Notes under the pieces: generated by a model | The model's database searches: none | Told to the model about the DNA's origin: nothing | Seen by the model: the letters and a program-made list of their open reading frames with translations, nothing else | Made by a program: the position numbers and the translations under genes | Assembly (NCBI GenBank): GCA_030594725.1 | Contig: JAUVEQ010000217.1 | Location: 1-5,441, forward strand | Length of the DNA: 5,441 bases | Reading direction: 5' to 3' | Source of the DNA: Methanobacteriota archaeon | Lineage (GTDB): Archaea > Thermoplasmatota > DTKX01 > GCA-020343715 | Shown: piece by piece, positions 1-5,281 of the stretch | How the letters are laid out: each line of letters starts with the position of its first letter | Position numbering within the stretch: position 1 is the first letter of the stretch

Positions 1-278
1 AGGGCCTCATGAAGGTGGCCCATGACCTGGATGACCTGGAATACCCCTACGTCATCGTGGGATGGTACCACACCCATCTGGACCTGGGATGCTTCCTCTC
101 CGACAAGGACATAAGGACCCAGGAGGGCGGTTTTCCCCATACCCATCAGGTGGCGGTCGTTGTCGACCCCATGAGGAAGCAGGCGGCCGCCTTCGCCAAT
201 GGACCCGGGAGTCCTGGCTCGATATGGGCGGTCATGAAGTCGTACACGGAATGGGGGGGCGTGGAGAGACAAGAGTGA
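1..278 (+). CDS. JAMM/MPN (Rpn11/CSN5-like) metalloprotease, 5' truncated
   Basis: This is the C-terminal part of a Zn-dependent isopeptidase-type MPN domain; the frame is already open at base 3, so the start lies outside the window. Numbering from the internal Met at base 9, the motif His21-Thr-His23-x7-Ser31-x2-Asp34 is a complete JAMM zinc-binding signature. It is preceded by a VIVGWY strand and followed by a QVAVVVDP strand, both typical of the fold. The GWYHTH..GCFLS..DI.TQ pattern is closer to eukaryotic Rpn11/CSN5 (GWYHSHPGFGCWLS) than to short bacterial JAMM proteins. The Pro-Gly that usually follows HxH is Leu-Asp here. The catalytic Glu of the family should lie upstream, outside the window. 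Archaeal JAMM proteins remove ubiquitin-like SAMP modifiers; that role is inferred here from the family. The gene converges with gins51, with 18 bp between the stops. Confidence 0.9.
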   Translation, partial: GLMKVAHDLDDLEYPYVIVGWYHTHLDLGCFLSDKDIRTQEGGFPHTHQVAVVVDPMRKQAAAFANGPGSPGSIWAVMKSYTEWGGVERQE

Positions 279-296
279 TGGGGCACGCGCCCTCGC

Positions 297-986
297 TCAT
301 TGCCCGGCCTTGACCTCTTCGGCCATGCCCCGGGACAACAGCACATCTGCCAGCTTCTGGGACAGGGTCACGATATCACCCTTCTTGAGGGAGTAGGTCC
401 TGCCTCCCTCGCCAGCGAAGGAAGGGGTGTCCTTGAGAACGTGGATGAGGATCGCGGGTTCCCCCTCATCGGCGGATCGGGGTCCCTCTAGATGGGGTTC
501 GGGGGCCGTTCCCGCGGGCGATGGAGCCCCCATGTTGGGTTCGGGGACGTCGTCGGGCTGCACGATCACCGGCGGAGGTGCGGGGATGGCGATCGCACCA
601 TCCTTCGGGGCCAGTTGGCCCTTGGCAGCTGCCATGAACCTGGCCAGTTGGTCGTACAGGTCCTTCTCGCCAGGGGTCAGGCTCCTGAGGTCCACCTTGC
701 CCCCCTCGAGGGCGTCCACGGCCCGGTTGGCCATCTTGCGAAGGCGCAGGGACACGATGTCCTGGGCCAACCTAAGGGTGTTCTTGAGCTCGTTCTGGAC
801 AAGGGTGGCGGTGGTGGACATGGGGTCACGGGCGGTCTCGTCGCGCGCCAGTTGTCGCAGGCGGGCGATGTGCTCGGACAGGGCCTCGAAGAAGTCCGCG
901 GGCAGCTTGGTCAGGTTATGGCCGCGGCTCTCCTTCTGCTGTATCTGCTGGATGAACTTGAAACCCATCTCCTCTGTGGGAGCCAT
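297..986 (-). CDS. gins51: DNA replication complex GINS subunit Gins51
   Basis: Gins51 is the archaeal Sld5/Psf1-type GINS subunit, which joins MCM and a GAN/RecJ-like protein in the replicative helicase. From the ATG at 984-986 the product has 229 residues. Residues 7-125 form the helical A domain, opening with IQQIQQKES and the typical LTKLPADFFEAL segment. Residues about 131-177 are a Pro/Glu/Asp-rich linker. Residues about 178-225 are the small beta B domain (ILIHVLKDTPSFAGEGGRTY, then LKKGDIVTL). The A-then-B order identifies Gins51 rather than Gins23. A longer frame starts at a TTG (1014-1016) without a Shine-Dalgarno. The chosen ATG has AGGT about 7 bases upstream. A second ATG at 966-968 would begin MGFKFIQQ, close to the usual Gins51 N-terminus, but its GAGGAG abuts the start codon. 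The gene lies 109 bp downstream of a zinc-ribbon gene on the same strand. Confidence 0.92.
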   Translation of the reverse strand: MAPTEEMGFKFIQQIQQKESRGHNLTKLPADFFEALSEHIARLRQLARDETARDPMSTTATLVQNELKNTLRLAQDIVSLRLRKMANRAVDALEGGKVDLRSLTPGEKDLYDQLARFMAAAKGQLAPKDGAIAIPAPPPVIVQPDDVPEPNMGAPSPAGTAPEPHLEGPRSADEGEPAILIHVLKDTPSFAGEGGRTYSLKKGDIVTLSQKLADVLLSRGMAEEVKAGQ

Positions 987-1095
987 CGATGGACCTAAGG
1001 CTTGTCCACTATTCAAGGTTTACGCGACGGGAAGGACCGCTGCGCTCAAGGGTGGGTGCGATGGTGTCATTCCTTTCCCGTGGGGGGTGGTGGCC

Positions 1096-1278
1096 TCAGC
1101 CGTATGCGGCGTGTGCGGACTCTGGTGCGGTCCTGGCCTCGGAATGCTGATAGATCGCCCACTTGCTACAATGGGGGCACTTCTCCATCTTGGACAACCC
1201 GACGGCCTGATAGGCCATCAACGGCGGGGCCTCGAACCACTCGCCGCATTTCTTGCAAAGGAAGAATCTCTGTTCCAT
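1096..1278 (-). CDS. Small zinc-ribbon protein, function unknown
   Basis: This is a 60-residue protein with two CxxC knuckles, Cys8/Cys11 (CKKC) and Cys34/Cys37 (CPHC), 22 residues apart, which is the spacing of a single zinc ribbon. The ends carry no other recognisable domain; the last 15 residues are Ala/Ser/Glu-rich and probably disordered. The start is well supported: a GGTGA ribosome binding site lies 4 bases before the ATG, and a TATA box lies at the right distance upstream. The gene precedes gins51 on the same strand with a 109-bp gap, so co-transcription is possible but not demonstrated. I cannot assign a function; small proteins like this in archaea are often nucleic-acid-binding or adaptor proteins. 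Confidence 0.8.
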   Translation of the reverse strand: MEQRFFLCKKCGEWFEAPPLMAYQAVGLSKMEKCPHCSKWAIYQHSEARTAPESAHAAYG

Positions 1279-1282
1279 TTTA

Positions 1283-1287
1283 TCACC
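1283..1287 (-). promoter_or_regulatory. Ribosome binding site of the zinc-ribbon gene
   Basis: GGTGA on the minus strand matches the archaeal 16S rRNA anti-Shine-Dalgarno and ends 4 bases before the ATG at 1276-1278. It fixes that start codon. Confidence 0.75.
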
Positions 1288-1324
1288 AGGGGTGTCCTTA
1301 GTGACCCTGCGAAGGCGATCGCGA

Positions 1325-1332
1325 TTTATAAA
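1325..1332. promoter_or_regulatory. Palindromic TATA box between divergent genes
   Basis: TTTATAAA is a perfect palindrome and a consensus-like archaeal TATA box. It lies in the gap between the divergent zinc-ribbon (-) and GNAT (+) genes. With initiation about 26 bases downstream, the minus-strand start would be near 1302, giving a leader of about 24 bases that contains the GGTGA site. The plus-strand start would be near 1355, giving a leader of about 60 bases before the GTG at 1415. The minus direction is the better fit; the plus direction is inference from symmetry. Confidence 0.6.
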
Positions 1333-1414
1333 CGAAGCTCAATCGTTCACCGAATGGGGTCTCACGGGATCCAGCCGCGCAAGGGTTAAATCCCGCCGAG
1401 GGGTTTCCACCGGT

Positions 1415-1852
1415 GTGGTCCTGCGTCTCTTGGAACCAGAGCATCTCGGCCCCGTGATGAGCCTGGTGACGGACACCTTCGAACAGATATTCTCCCAGGA
1501 GATGTACCTCTCGATCCTCCAGGTCTGGCCCGAGGGCCAGATAATCGACGTGGAGGACGGCCGCCTGGCTGGCGTGCTCCTCTCGATGCGCCGGTCCGCC
1601 ACCCAGGGTCGTATCCTGGTCATGGCGGTCGAGCCCCAACGGAGGGGATCCGGCATCGGGAGCGCCTTGCTCCGGGCCTTCTTGCAGCAATGCGCCCGGG
1701 AGGGTCTGATGAGCGTGGTGCTGGAGGTGCGAGTCTCAAATCAACGCGCCCGGGAGTTCTACAGACGCCACGGCTTCCGGGAGGAGGGTCACCTTGCCAA
1801 GTACTACCCGGACGACGAGGATGCCACCGTCATGACCAGGAACGTTGTCTGA
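1415..1852 (+). CDS. RimI-like GNAT N-acetyltransferase
   Basis: This is a GNAT-fold enzyme that transfers an acetyl group from acetyl-CoA to an amine, most likely a protein N-terminus as in RimI and archaeal Ard1/Nat proteins. From the GTG at 1415 it has 145 residues, the usual RimI length. The acetyl-CoA pyrophosphate loop (motif A) is Q75-R-R-G78-S-G80-I-G82. Motif B follows as LEVRVSN (about residues 103-109), then the FYRRHGF helix-strand (115-121). The C-terminal YYPDDEDATVM (130-140) matches the RimI-type YY..GEDA.xM signature, with Tyr130/Tyr131 in the position of substrate-site tyrosines. The frame is open upstream to base 1253, but that part lies across the promoter and the divergent zinc-ribbon gene and has no GNAT similarity. 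GTG 1415 is the only start codon between the predicted transcription start and the domain; GAGGGG at 1398-1403 is a loosely spaced ribosome binding site. Confidence 0.88.
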   Translation: MVLRLLEPEHLGPVMSLVTDTFEQIFSQEMYLSILQVWPEGQIIDVEDGRLAGVLLSMRRSATQGRILVMAVEPQRRGSGIGSALLRAFLQQCAREGLMSVVLEVRVSNQRAREFYRRHGFREEGHLAKYYPDDEDATVMTRNVV

Positions 1853-1865
1853 ACCACGATAGGGT

Positions 1866-3404
1866 CTAGCGGTAGCCCGCCTTGTCGTCATCCGCCTGGT
1901 AGTTCCAGTAGTTGTAGGGCGCGGACTCGCGTTGTGCCGAGGTGACATCGGTGGCCAGACCTGCCCGGTAGGACCCGTGCTTGTCCTTGATCTGCTCCTC
2001 GGCGGGTAGCGCCCTCTTGCGACCTTCCCTCACGTGCTTTTCGGTGATCAGGTCATCACCATTCACCATTGCCAGGTCTCCGGCCACCCGGATGAGGCCT
2101 CCCAGCTCCCGCAATCTCAGGGTGAGGGCGTTCCCCTGGCCGTCGATGACGGATGCCCGGCGGCCCGACTCCTTGATGATCGCCTGGATGGCCGACCGGT
2201 CCGCATGGGGGATGCGCCGGTCCATCTCGATCTCCTGGGTGATGAACTGCACGGTCTTGGCTCGGCCAAGGTCGTCGTCGGGCATGGTCACGTCCAGCAG
2301 GACCTCGTAACCGTTCCCGATGATGCGGCTCCGAAGGGGCGAGAGGATGTGCGGAAGGTCCTGGATGTTGCAGGCTCCCACAAGTATGAAGTCGCAGGGC
2401 ACGTCGTCCACCTTGACGGACGCTCCAGCACTCTGGGGGTTGCGGCCCGAGATGGGATATCTCCGCTCCTGCATCGCCGTCAGGATGCTACGCTGGAGGG
2501 GGCCGAGGCGGGGAAGCTCGTCGATGAAGAGCACACCCTCGTGGGCCTCGTGGATGGTTCCAGCAACGACCCGTTCGTAGGGCGGGGAACCCAGCTGGGA
2601 ATGACCGCCGTAGGGGTCGTGGGCCACATCCCCCAGGAGCTCGGTGTCCGTGGCCCCGGTGGCGAGGACGAAGGGCCTCCGGTCGAAGGGGACGAGGGTC
2701 TTCCGGGGCGATTGGCTCTCCAGCTCCCTCCTTCTGTTGAGAGCCTCCTCATCCAGCACCTTGACGTGCTCCCCGGCCTGTTCGTAGACGACCACCTCCT
2801 CCTTCCCCTTGACCATGCGGGTGGTCCTCACGCTGGGGGGCGTGGCCCCGCCCAGGCGGCTTATGGTGACCTCGAAGATCCCACCTATGAGGTCCCCGAA
2901 GGGGTTCTGGGAGGGCTGTCGGGGCTGCGATATCTTGGTGCGCTGGCATACGGGGCAGTTCAGGTCCTCCGAGCTGCTGAAGGCGCCACAGCTGGGGCAC
3001 CGGAAGCCAAGACGCTCGGCGACCTCCTGGGGGGCGCTCTCCGGGGTTATCAGCTCTCCCTCGGCGGTCTCCATCTGCTTGATGGCCCGCATCACCTCCT
3101 CGCGGTCCTTGACCTCGATGAAGGGACGTTGGGGGTTCTCGGGATTGTGGACGACCTGGACCTCGTTCTCGGGCAGTGGCAGGTAGAACGACAGGGCCTG
3201 GGCCGTCATCGACTTGCCGATGCCGGGAGGACCGACCAGCAGCAGGTGCCTTCGCTGGGTGGCAGCTATCTTGGCGATCCCCACCGCCTCTTCCTGGCCG
3301 ATGATGCGGTCCAGGGGGTTGGTGGGAATGGCCACCTGGAGAGTGCTCTCGATGTCCTGGAGGTCGAACCCCTCTCCGGGGACCACCTTCCGTTTCTTTG
3401 CCAT
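1866..3404 (-). CDS. LonB-like AAA+ ATPase with zinc ribbon, no protease domain
   Basis: This 512-residue AAA+ protein closely follows the ATPase part of archaeal LonB. It starts with IIGQEEAV and QRRHLLLVGPPGIGKS (Walker A, residues 58-65). The LonB-type segment FVLATGATDTELLGDVAHDP (about 246-264) leads to Walker B VLFIDE (291-296). Next come LTAMQERRYPISGR, sensor-1 Asn346 in LVGACN, the LRSR arginine-finger region (357-360) and sensor-2 LTLRLRELGG (427-436). Between Walker A and Walker B, where LonB carries its transmembrane anchor, it instead has C136-P-S-C139 and C150-P-V-C153, a zinc ribbon, and no hydrophobic membrane segment. After sensor 2 only about 75 residues remain, ending in an aromatic tail (YNYWNY); the Lon Ser-Lys peptidase domain is absent. 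It is therefore probably a soluble unfoldase or remodelling ATPase rather than a protease. The ATG is preceded by GGGGG at a 9-base spacing. It lies 51 bp downstream of dnaG and is probably co-transcribed with it. Confidence 0.9.
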   Translation of the reverse strand: MAKKRKVVPGEGFDLQDIESTLQVAIPTNPLDRIIGQEEAVGIAKIAATQRRHLLLVGPPGIGKSMTAQALSFYLPLPENEVQVVHNPENPQRPFIEVKDREEVMRAIKQMETAEGELITPESAPQEVAERLGFRCPSCGAFSSSEDLNCPVCQRTKISQPRQPSQNPFGDLIGGIFEVTISRLGGATPPSVRTTRMVKGKEEVVVYEQAGEHVKVLDEEALNRRRELESQSPRKTLVPFDRRPFVLATGATDTELLGDVAHDPYGGHSQLGSPPYERVVAGTIHEAHEGVLFIDELPRLGPLQRSILTAMQERRYPISGRNPQSAGASVKVDDVPCDFILVGACNIQDLPHILSPLRSRIIGNGYEVLLDVTMPDDDLGRAKTVQFITQEIEMDRRIPHADRSAIQAIIKESGRRASVIDGQGNALTLRLRELGGLIRVAGDLAMVNGDDLITEKHVREGRKRALPAEEQIKDKHGSYRAGLATDVTSAQRESAPYNYWNYQADDDKAGYR

Positions 3405-3429
3405 GGGCCGGATCCCCCTTTATCTTCAC

Positions 3430-3443
3430 GCGCGGGGGCGCGC
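3430..3443 (-). other. GC-only hairpin between dnaG and the AAA+ gene
   Basis: A perfect 5-bp inverted repeat, GCGCG and CGCGC around a 4-base loop, starts 12 bases after the dnaG stop and ends 25 bases before the AAA+ start. No T-run follows it in the transcript direction, so it does not look like a terminator. It could stabilise or separate the two parts of a shared mRNA. Confidence 0.4.
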
Positions 3444-3455
3444 TTACCGCTACTT

Positions 3456-4793
3456 TTACCTGGGTGATAGGTCGTCCAGGGTCCAGATGTTGAGATTCTT
3501 GGGCACCTTGGAGACGTTGCCCATCTTCTTGCCAACGATGTCCTGGACGTCCTTGTCGACCGCTATGTCCAGCAGTCGCTGGGTGATGACGCCGTCGAAG
3601 ACGACGGCCTTGACCTTCTTGCGATATCCCTTGAGGGTCGAGGTCAGGTCCTTGACATCAAGCTCCTGGATGACCGCGCCCTTGGGGTCGATGATGTTGG
3701 CCTTGAGACGGCCGGAGAGCTTCTCGAGGAGCTCCACGTAGAGCTTCTGGTCGTCGGTCAGCTCTTTCTTGGGCTCATCACGGATGGGTTCTGGCCTAGG
3801 CGCTGGCGGGGCCTTGCGATCCCTGGCCTGTTCCTTGGCCTGTTCCTTCCCCTGTTCCTTGGCCTGTTCCTTCCCCTTGTCACCCCTGCTATCCTTGCGC
3901 CCGCCCCTGGGTTCTGACTTCGCAGGCGCTTCCAGGGTGTCCTTGGGCATCACGATGCCCGTGAGGCCGTACATCTCGACATACTGGTCCACCGGGACCT
4001 TGTTCCGGAGGGCCTTGATGATCTGCTTCTGGGTGAGCTCCTCGACCTCCCGGTTGCGGGGAGCCCTGGTGATGAAGTCCAGCTCGATGGTCTGGAGCAA
4101 CTCCCGCAGGATGAGCTCACCGCCGCGGTCCCCGTCCACGAAGGCGGTGACGACACGCTCCGAGGCCAGGTCTCGGATGGTCCCGGGCACGTTGGTACCC
4201 TCGACCGCGATGGCGTTCTTGATACCGAACTTGAGCAGGTTGAGCACATCGGACCGTCCCTCCACGACGATTATGGCGTCGGAGGTGGACACGTTGGGCC
4301 CGGCGGGGCACTTGTCCTTGCCGTAGCTCACGATCTCCTCCACCTGGATGGCCTCGCGCACCGATGAGGTGAGGTCGCCAGACGTGGACTTGCTCTCCTC
4401 TATCAGGGCCGCCAGCAGCTCCTTGGCCCTCTCGACGATCTGGTTCTTCTTGACCTGGCGCACGTCCTCGATGGTGTCCACCTTGATCTTGGCCTTGCAG
4501 GGACCGACCCGGTCTATGGTCTCCAGGGCCGATGCGAGGATACAGGTCTCCACCTGGTCCAGGCTGGATGGCATCTTGATCTCGCCCGAGGACTTGCCCC
4601 GCTCGGAGCTGATGGAGACCTCGATGCGGCCCATGCGTCCGCTCTTCTGCAGATCGCGCAGGTCCAGTTCGTCTCCGAGCAATCCCTCGGTCTGACCGAA
4701 TATGGCTCCGACAACGTCGGGCTTCTCCACGACGCCATCAGCATGGATCTTGGCTTTGATGAGGTACTTGGTGGTACTTGGATCTAGGTTCAT
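3456..4793 (-). CDS. dnaG: Archaeal DnaG (TOPRIM primase / exosome-associated protein)
   Basis: This 445-residue protein is the archaeal form of DnaG, found in archaeal RNA exosomes through Csl4 and also reported to have primase activity. The N-terminal domain (about 1-165) opens with the family-typical TKYLIKAKIHADGVVEKPDVVGAIFGQTEGLL. The TOPRIM domain spans about 172-250, with the catalytic Glu178 in AIIVVEGRSDV and the Asp220/Asp222 pair in FVDGDRGG. A charged, low-complexity linker (about 284-342) contains four tandem KEQ(A/G) units. The C-terminal domain (about 343-440) has VVFDGVITQRLLDIA and the conserved IVGKKMGNVSKVPKNLNI. The start ATG follows GAGGAG by 10 bases. There is no zinc-binding CHC2 domain, as expected for the archaeal rather than the bacterial protein. 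It is the first gene of the probable dnaG-AAA+ operon and has a long non-coding region upstream. Confidence 0.95.
   Translation of the reverse strand: MNLDPSTTKYLIKAKIHADGVVEKPDVVGAIFGQTEGLLGDELDLRDLQKSGRMGRIEVSISSERGKSSGEIKMPSSLDQVETCILASALETIDRVGPCKAKIKVDTIEDVRQVKKNQIVERAKELLAALIEESKSTSGDLTSSVREAIQVEEIVSYGKDKCPAGPNVSTSDAIIVVEGRSDVLNLLKFGIKNAIAVEGTNVPGTIRDLASERVVTAFVDGDRGGELILRELLQTIELDFITRAPRNREVEELTQKQIIKALRNKVPVDQYVEMYGLTGIVMPKDTLEAPAKSEPRGGRKDSRGDKGKEQAKEQGKEQAKEQARDRKAPPAPRPEPIRDEPKKELTDDQKLYVELLEKLSGRLKANIIDPKGAVIQELDVKDLTSTLKGYRKKVKAVVFDGVITQRLLDIAVDKDVQDIVGKKMGNVSKVPKNLNIWTLDDLSPR
3825..3872 (-). repeat. Four tandem 12-bp repeats in the dnaG linker
   Basis: Four units of AAGGAACAG(GCC or GGG) in the gene direction encode KEQA-KEQA-type repeats at residues 308-323 of DnaG. 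Units alternate only in the last codon (Ala or Gly), so they are nearly identical at DNA level, which suggests recent slippage or duplication. The unit is a multiple of three, so a change in copy number would keep the frame. Confidence 0.9.
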
Positions 4794-4947
4794 GATCGTT
4801 CATCTCCTCTACGGACAGAACCAGCAACGACACCGACCTCGCGACGGTATCCGGTCCCTTTGGGGTGGTCTTGTCGGCGACTTGCCCCCGCCGCTCTTAT
4901 CGACGGCGTGCGCCCTTGTCCATCCTTGCCAGGGGCCGATGAGATGA

Positions 4948-4964
4948 CCAGCGGGTTGCGCTGG
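4948..4964. other. Perfect 6-bp hairpin in the dnaG upstream region
   Basis: CCAGCG and CGCTGG flank the 5-base loop GGTTG. It lies about 155 bases before the dnaG start. Its role is unknown; it could belong to a dnaG leader RNA. Confidence 0.35.
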
Positions 4965-5008
4965 CCGTGTTGACATTGTGATCGTGATTTGTCATGTGCG
5001 AATCCGGC

Positions 5009-5031
5009 ACGAGCCGGCTCGTCCAACGAGC
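5009..5031. promoter_or_regulatory. 14-bp palindrome overlapping a second hairpin
   Basis: ACGAGCCGGCTCGT (5009-5022) is a perfect 14-bp palindrome, suited to binding a dimeric regulator. Its right half also pairs with the next bases: GCTCGT (5017-5022), loop CCA, ACGAGC (5026-5031). ACGAG thus occurs twice around one CTCGT, giving two mutually exclusive pairings. If the AT box at 5048-5055 acts on the minus strand, the palindrome falls at the predicted transcription start, a normal operator position. Function is inferred. Confidence 0.4.
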
Positions 5032-5047
5032 GCATGGGGCGTTTTGC

Positions 5048-5055
5048 TATTTATT
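5048..5055. promoter_or_regulatory. Possible TATA box in an AT-rich island
   Basis: TATTTATT (AATAAATA on the minus strand) sits in the most AT-rich patch of the gap, GTTTTGCTATTTATTGTTTT (5041-5060). On the minus strand it would start a dnaG transcript near 5025 with a leader of about 230 bases. On the plus strand it would start one near 5078, about 200 bases before the edge gene. Neither is proven. Confidence 0.35.
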
Positions 5056-5151
5056 GTTTTCCACGCGAATTGAGGGTCTGGAAACGATGGATGTTCTCCC
5101 CATGGTCACGCGAACCGAGACCATCTGGACCGCCCGTTCGATGGATTCTCA

Positions 5152-5186
5152 AGCTTTGTACCCAAAGGGGAAGGTATTTCAAAGCT
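5152..5186 (+). other. Bulged stem-loop upstream of the edge gene
   Basis: AGCTTTG (5152-5158) pairs with CAAAGCT (5180-5186). Inside it TACC (5159-5162) pairs with GGTA (5173-5176), leaving a 3-base TTT bulge and a 10-base loop. The loop contains a second CAAAG (5163-5167) that could pair instead with CTTTG (5154-5158) across a 4-base loop. It may be a leader structure of the downstream gene. Confidence 0.35.
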
Positions 5187-5281
5187 CTGGATGTAGGTTT
5201 TGCGCGTCCCAGGTGACCAGACCTACCCGTGATATGTCGACCTGGAAGCCCAGAAGAGCAAACCCCAAGGGGTGTGGTGAG

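Larger units (their letters stand above)
4794..5281. other. Non-coding region upstream of dnaG
   Basis: These 488 bases lie between divergent dnaG and a rightward gene at the window edge. Short open frames on both strands give Arg/Pro/Gly-rich products without recognisable domains and look like chance frames in GC-rich DNA. The region holds the dnaG ribosome binding site (GAGGAG, 4804-4809), a weak TATA-like CGATAAGA on the minus strand (4895-4902), an AT-rich box (5048-5055) and three inverted repeats listed separately. I see no tRNA, CRISPR repeat or clear replication-origin motif. Confidence 0.6.

Noticed and set aside
987..1016. TTG start for Gins51 at 1014-1016
   Set aside because: It has no Shine-Dalgarno and adds residues not typical of the family; the ATG at 984-986 is better placed.
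427..1389. 320-codon plus-strand frame over gins51 and the zinc-ribbon gene
   Set aside because: It spans two well-supported minus-strand genes, the gap between them and the promoter region. Its product is Ser/Arg/Ala-rich without recognisable motifs.
1253..1414. 54-residue N-terminal extension of the GNAT protein from the ATG at 1253
   Set aside because: It starts inside the divergent zinc-ribbon gene, runs through the TATA box, and resembles no GNAT. The GTG at 1415 gives the normal family length.
3430..3443. Intrinsic terminator after dnaG
   Set aside because: The hairpin has only a 5-bp stem and no T-run follows it in the transcript direction; archaeal termination relies mainly on T-tracts.
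2034..3467. 477-codon open frame antisense to the AAA+ gene
   Set aside because: Its product is Gly/Leu/Asp/Val-rich with no domain, while the opposite strand encodes a full set of AAA+ motifs. GC-rich third positions leave few stops on the antisense strand.
4790..5035. 81-codon minus-strand frame ending at the dnaG start
   Set aside because: Its product is Arg/Gly/Ser-rich with no domain. It would overlap the dnaG ribosome binding site and covers the inverted repeats.
5102..5124. ATGGTC/GACCAT inverted repeat with an 11-base loop
   Set aside because: A 6-bp match at this distance is expected by chance in a gap of this size, and nothing else supports it.
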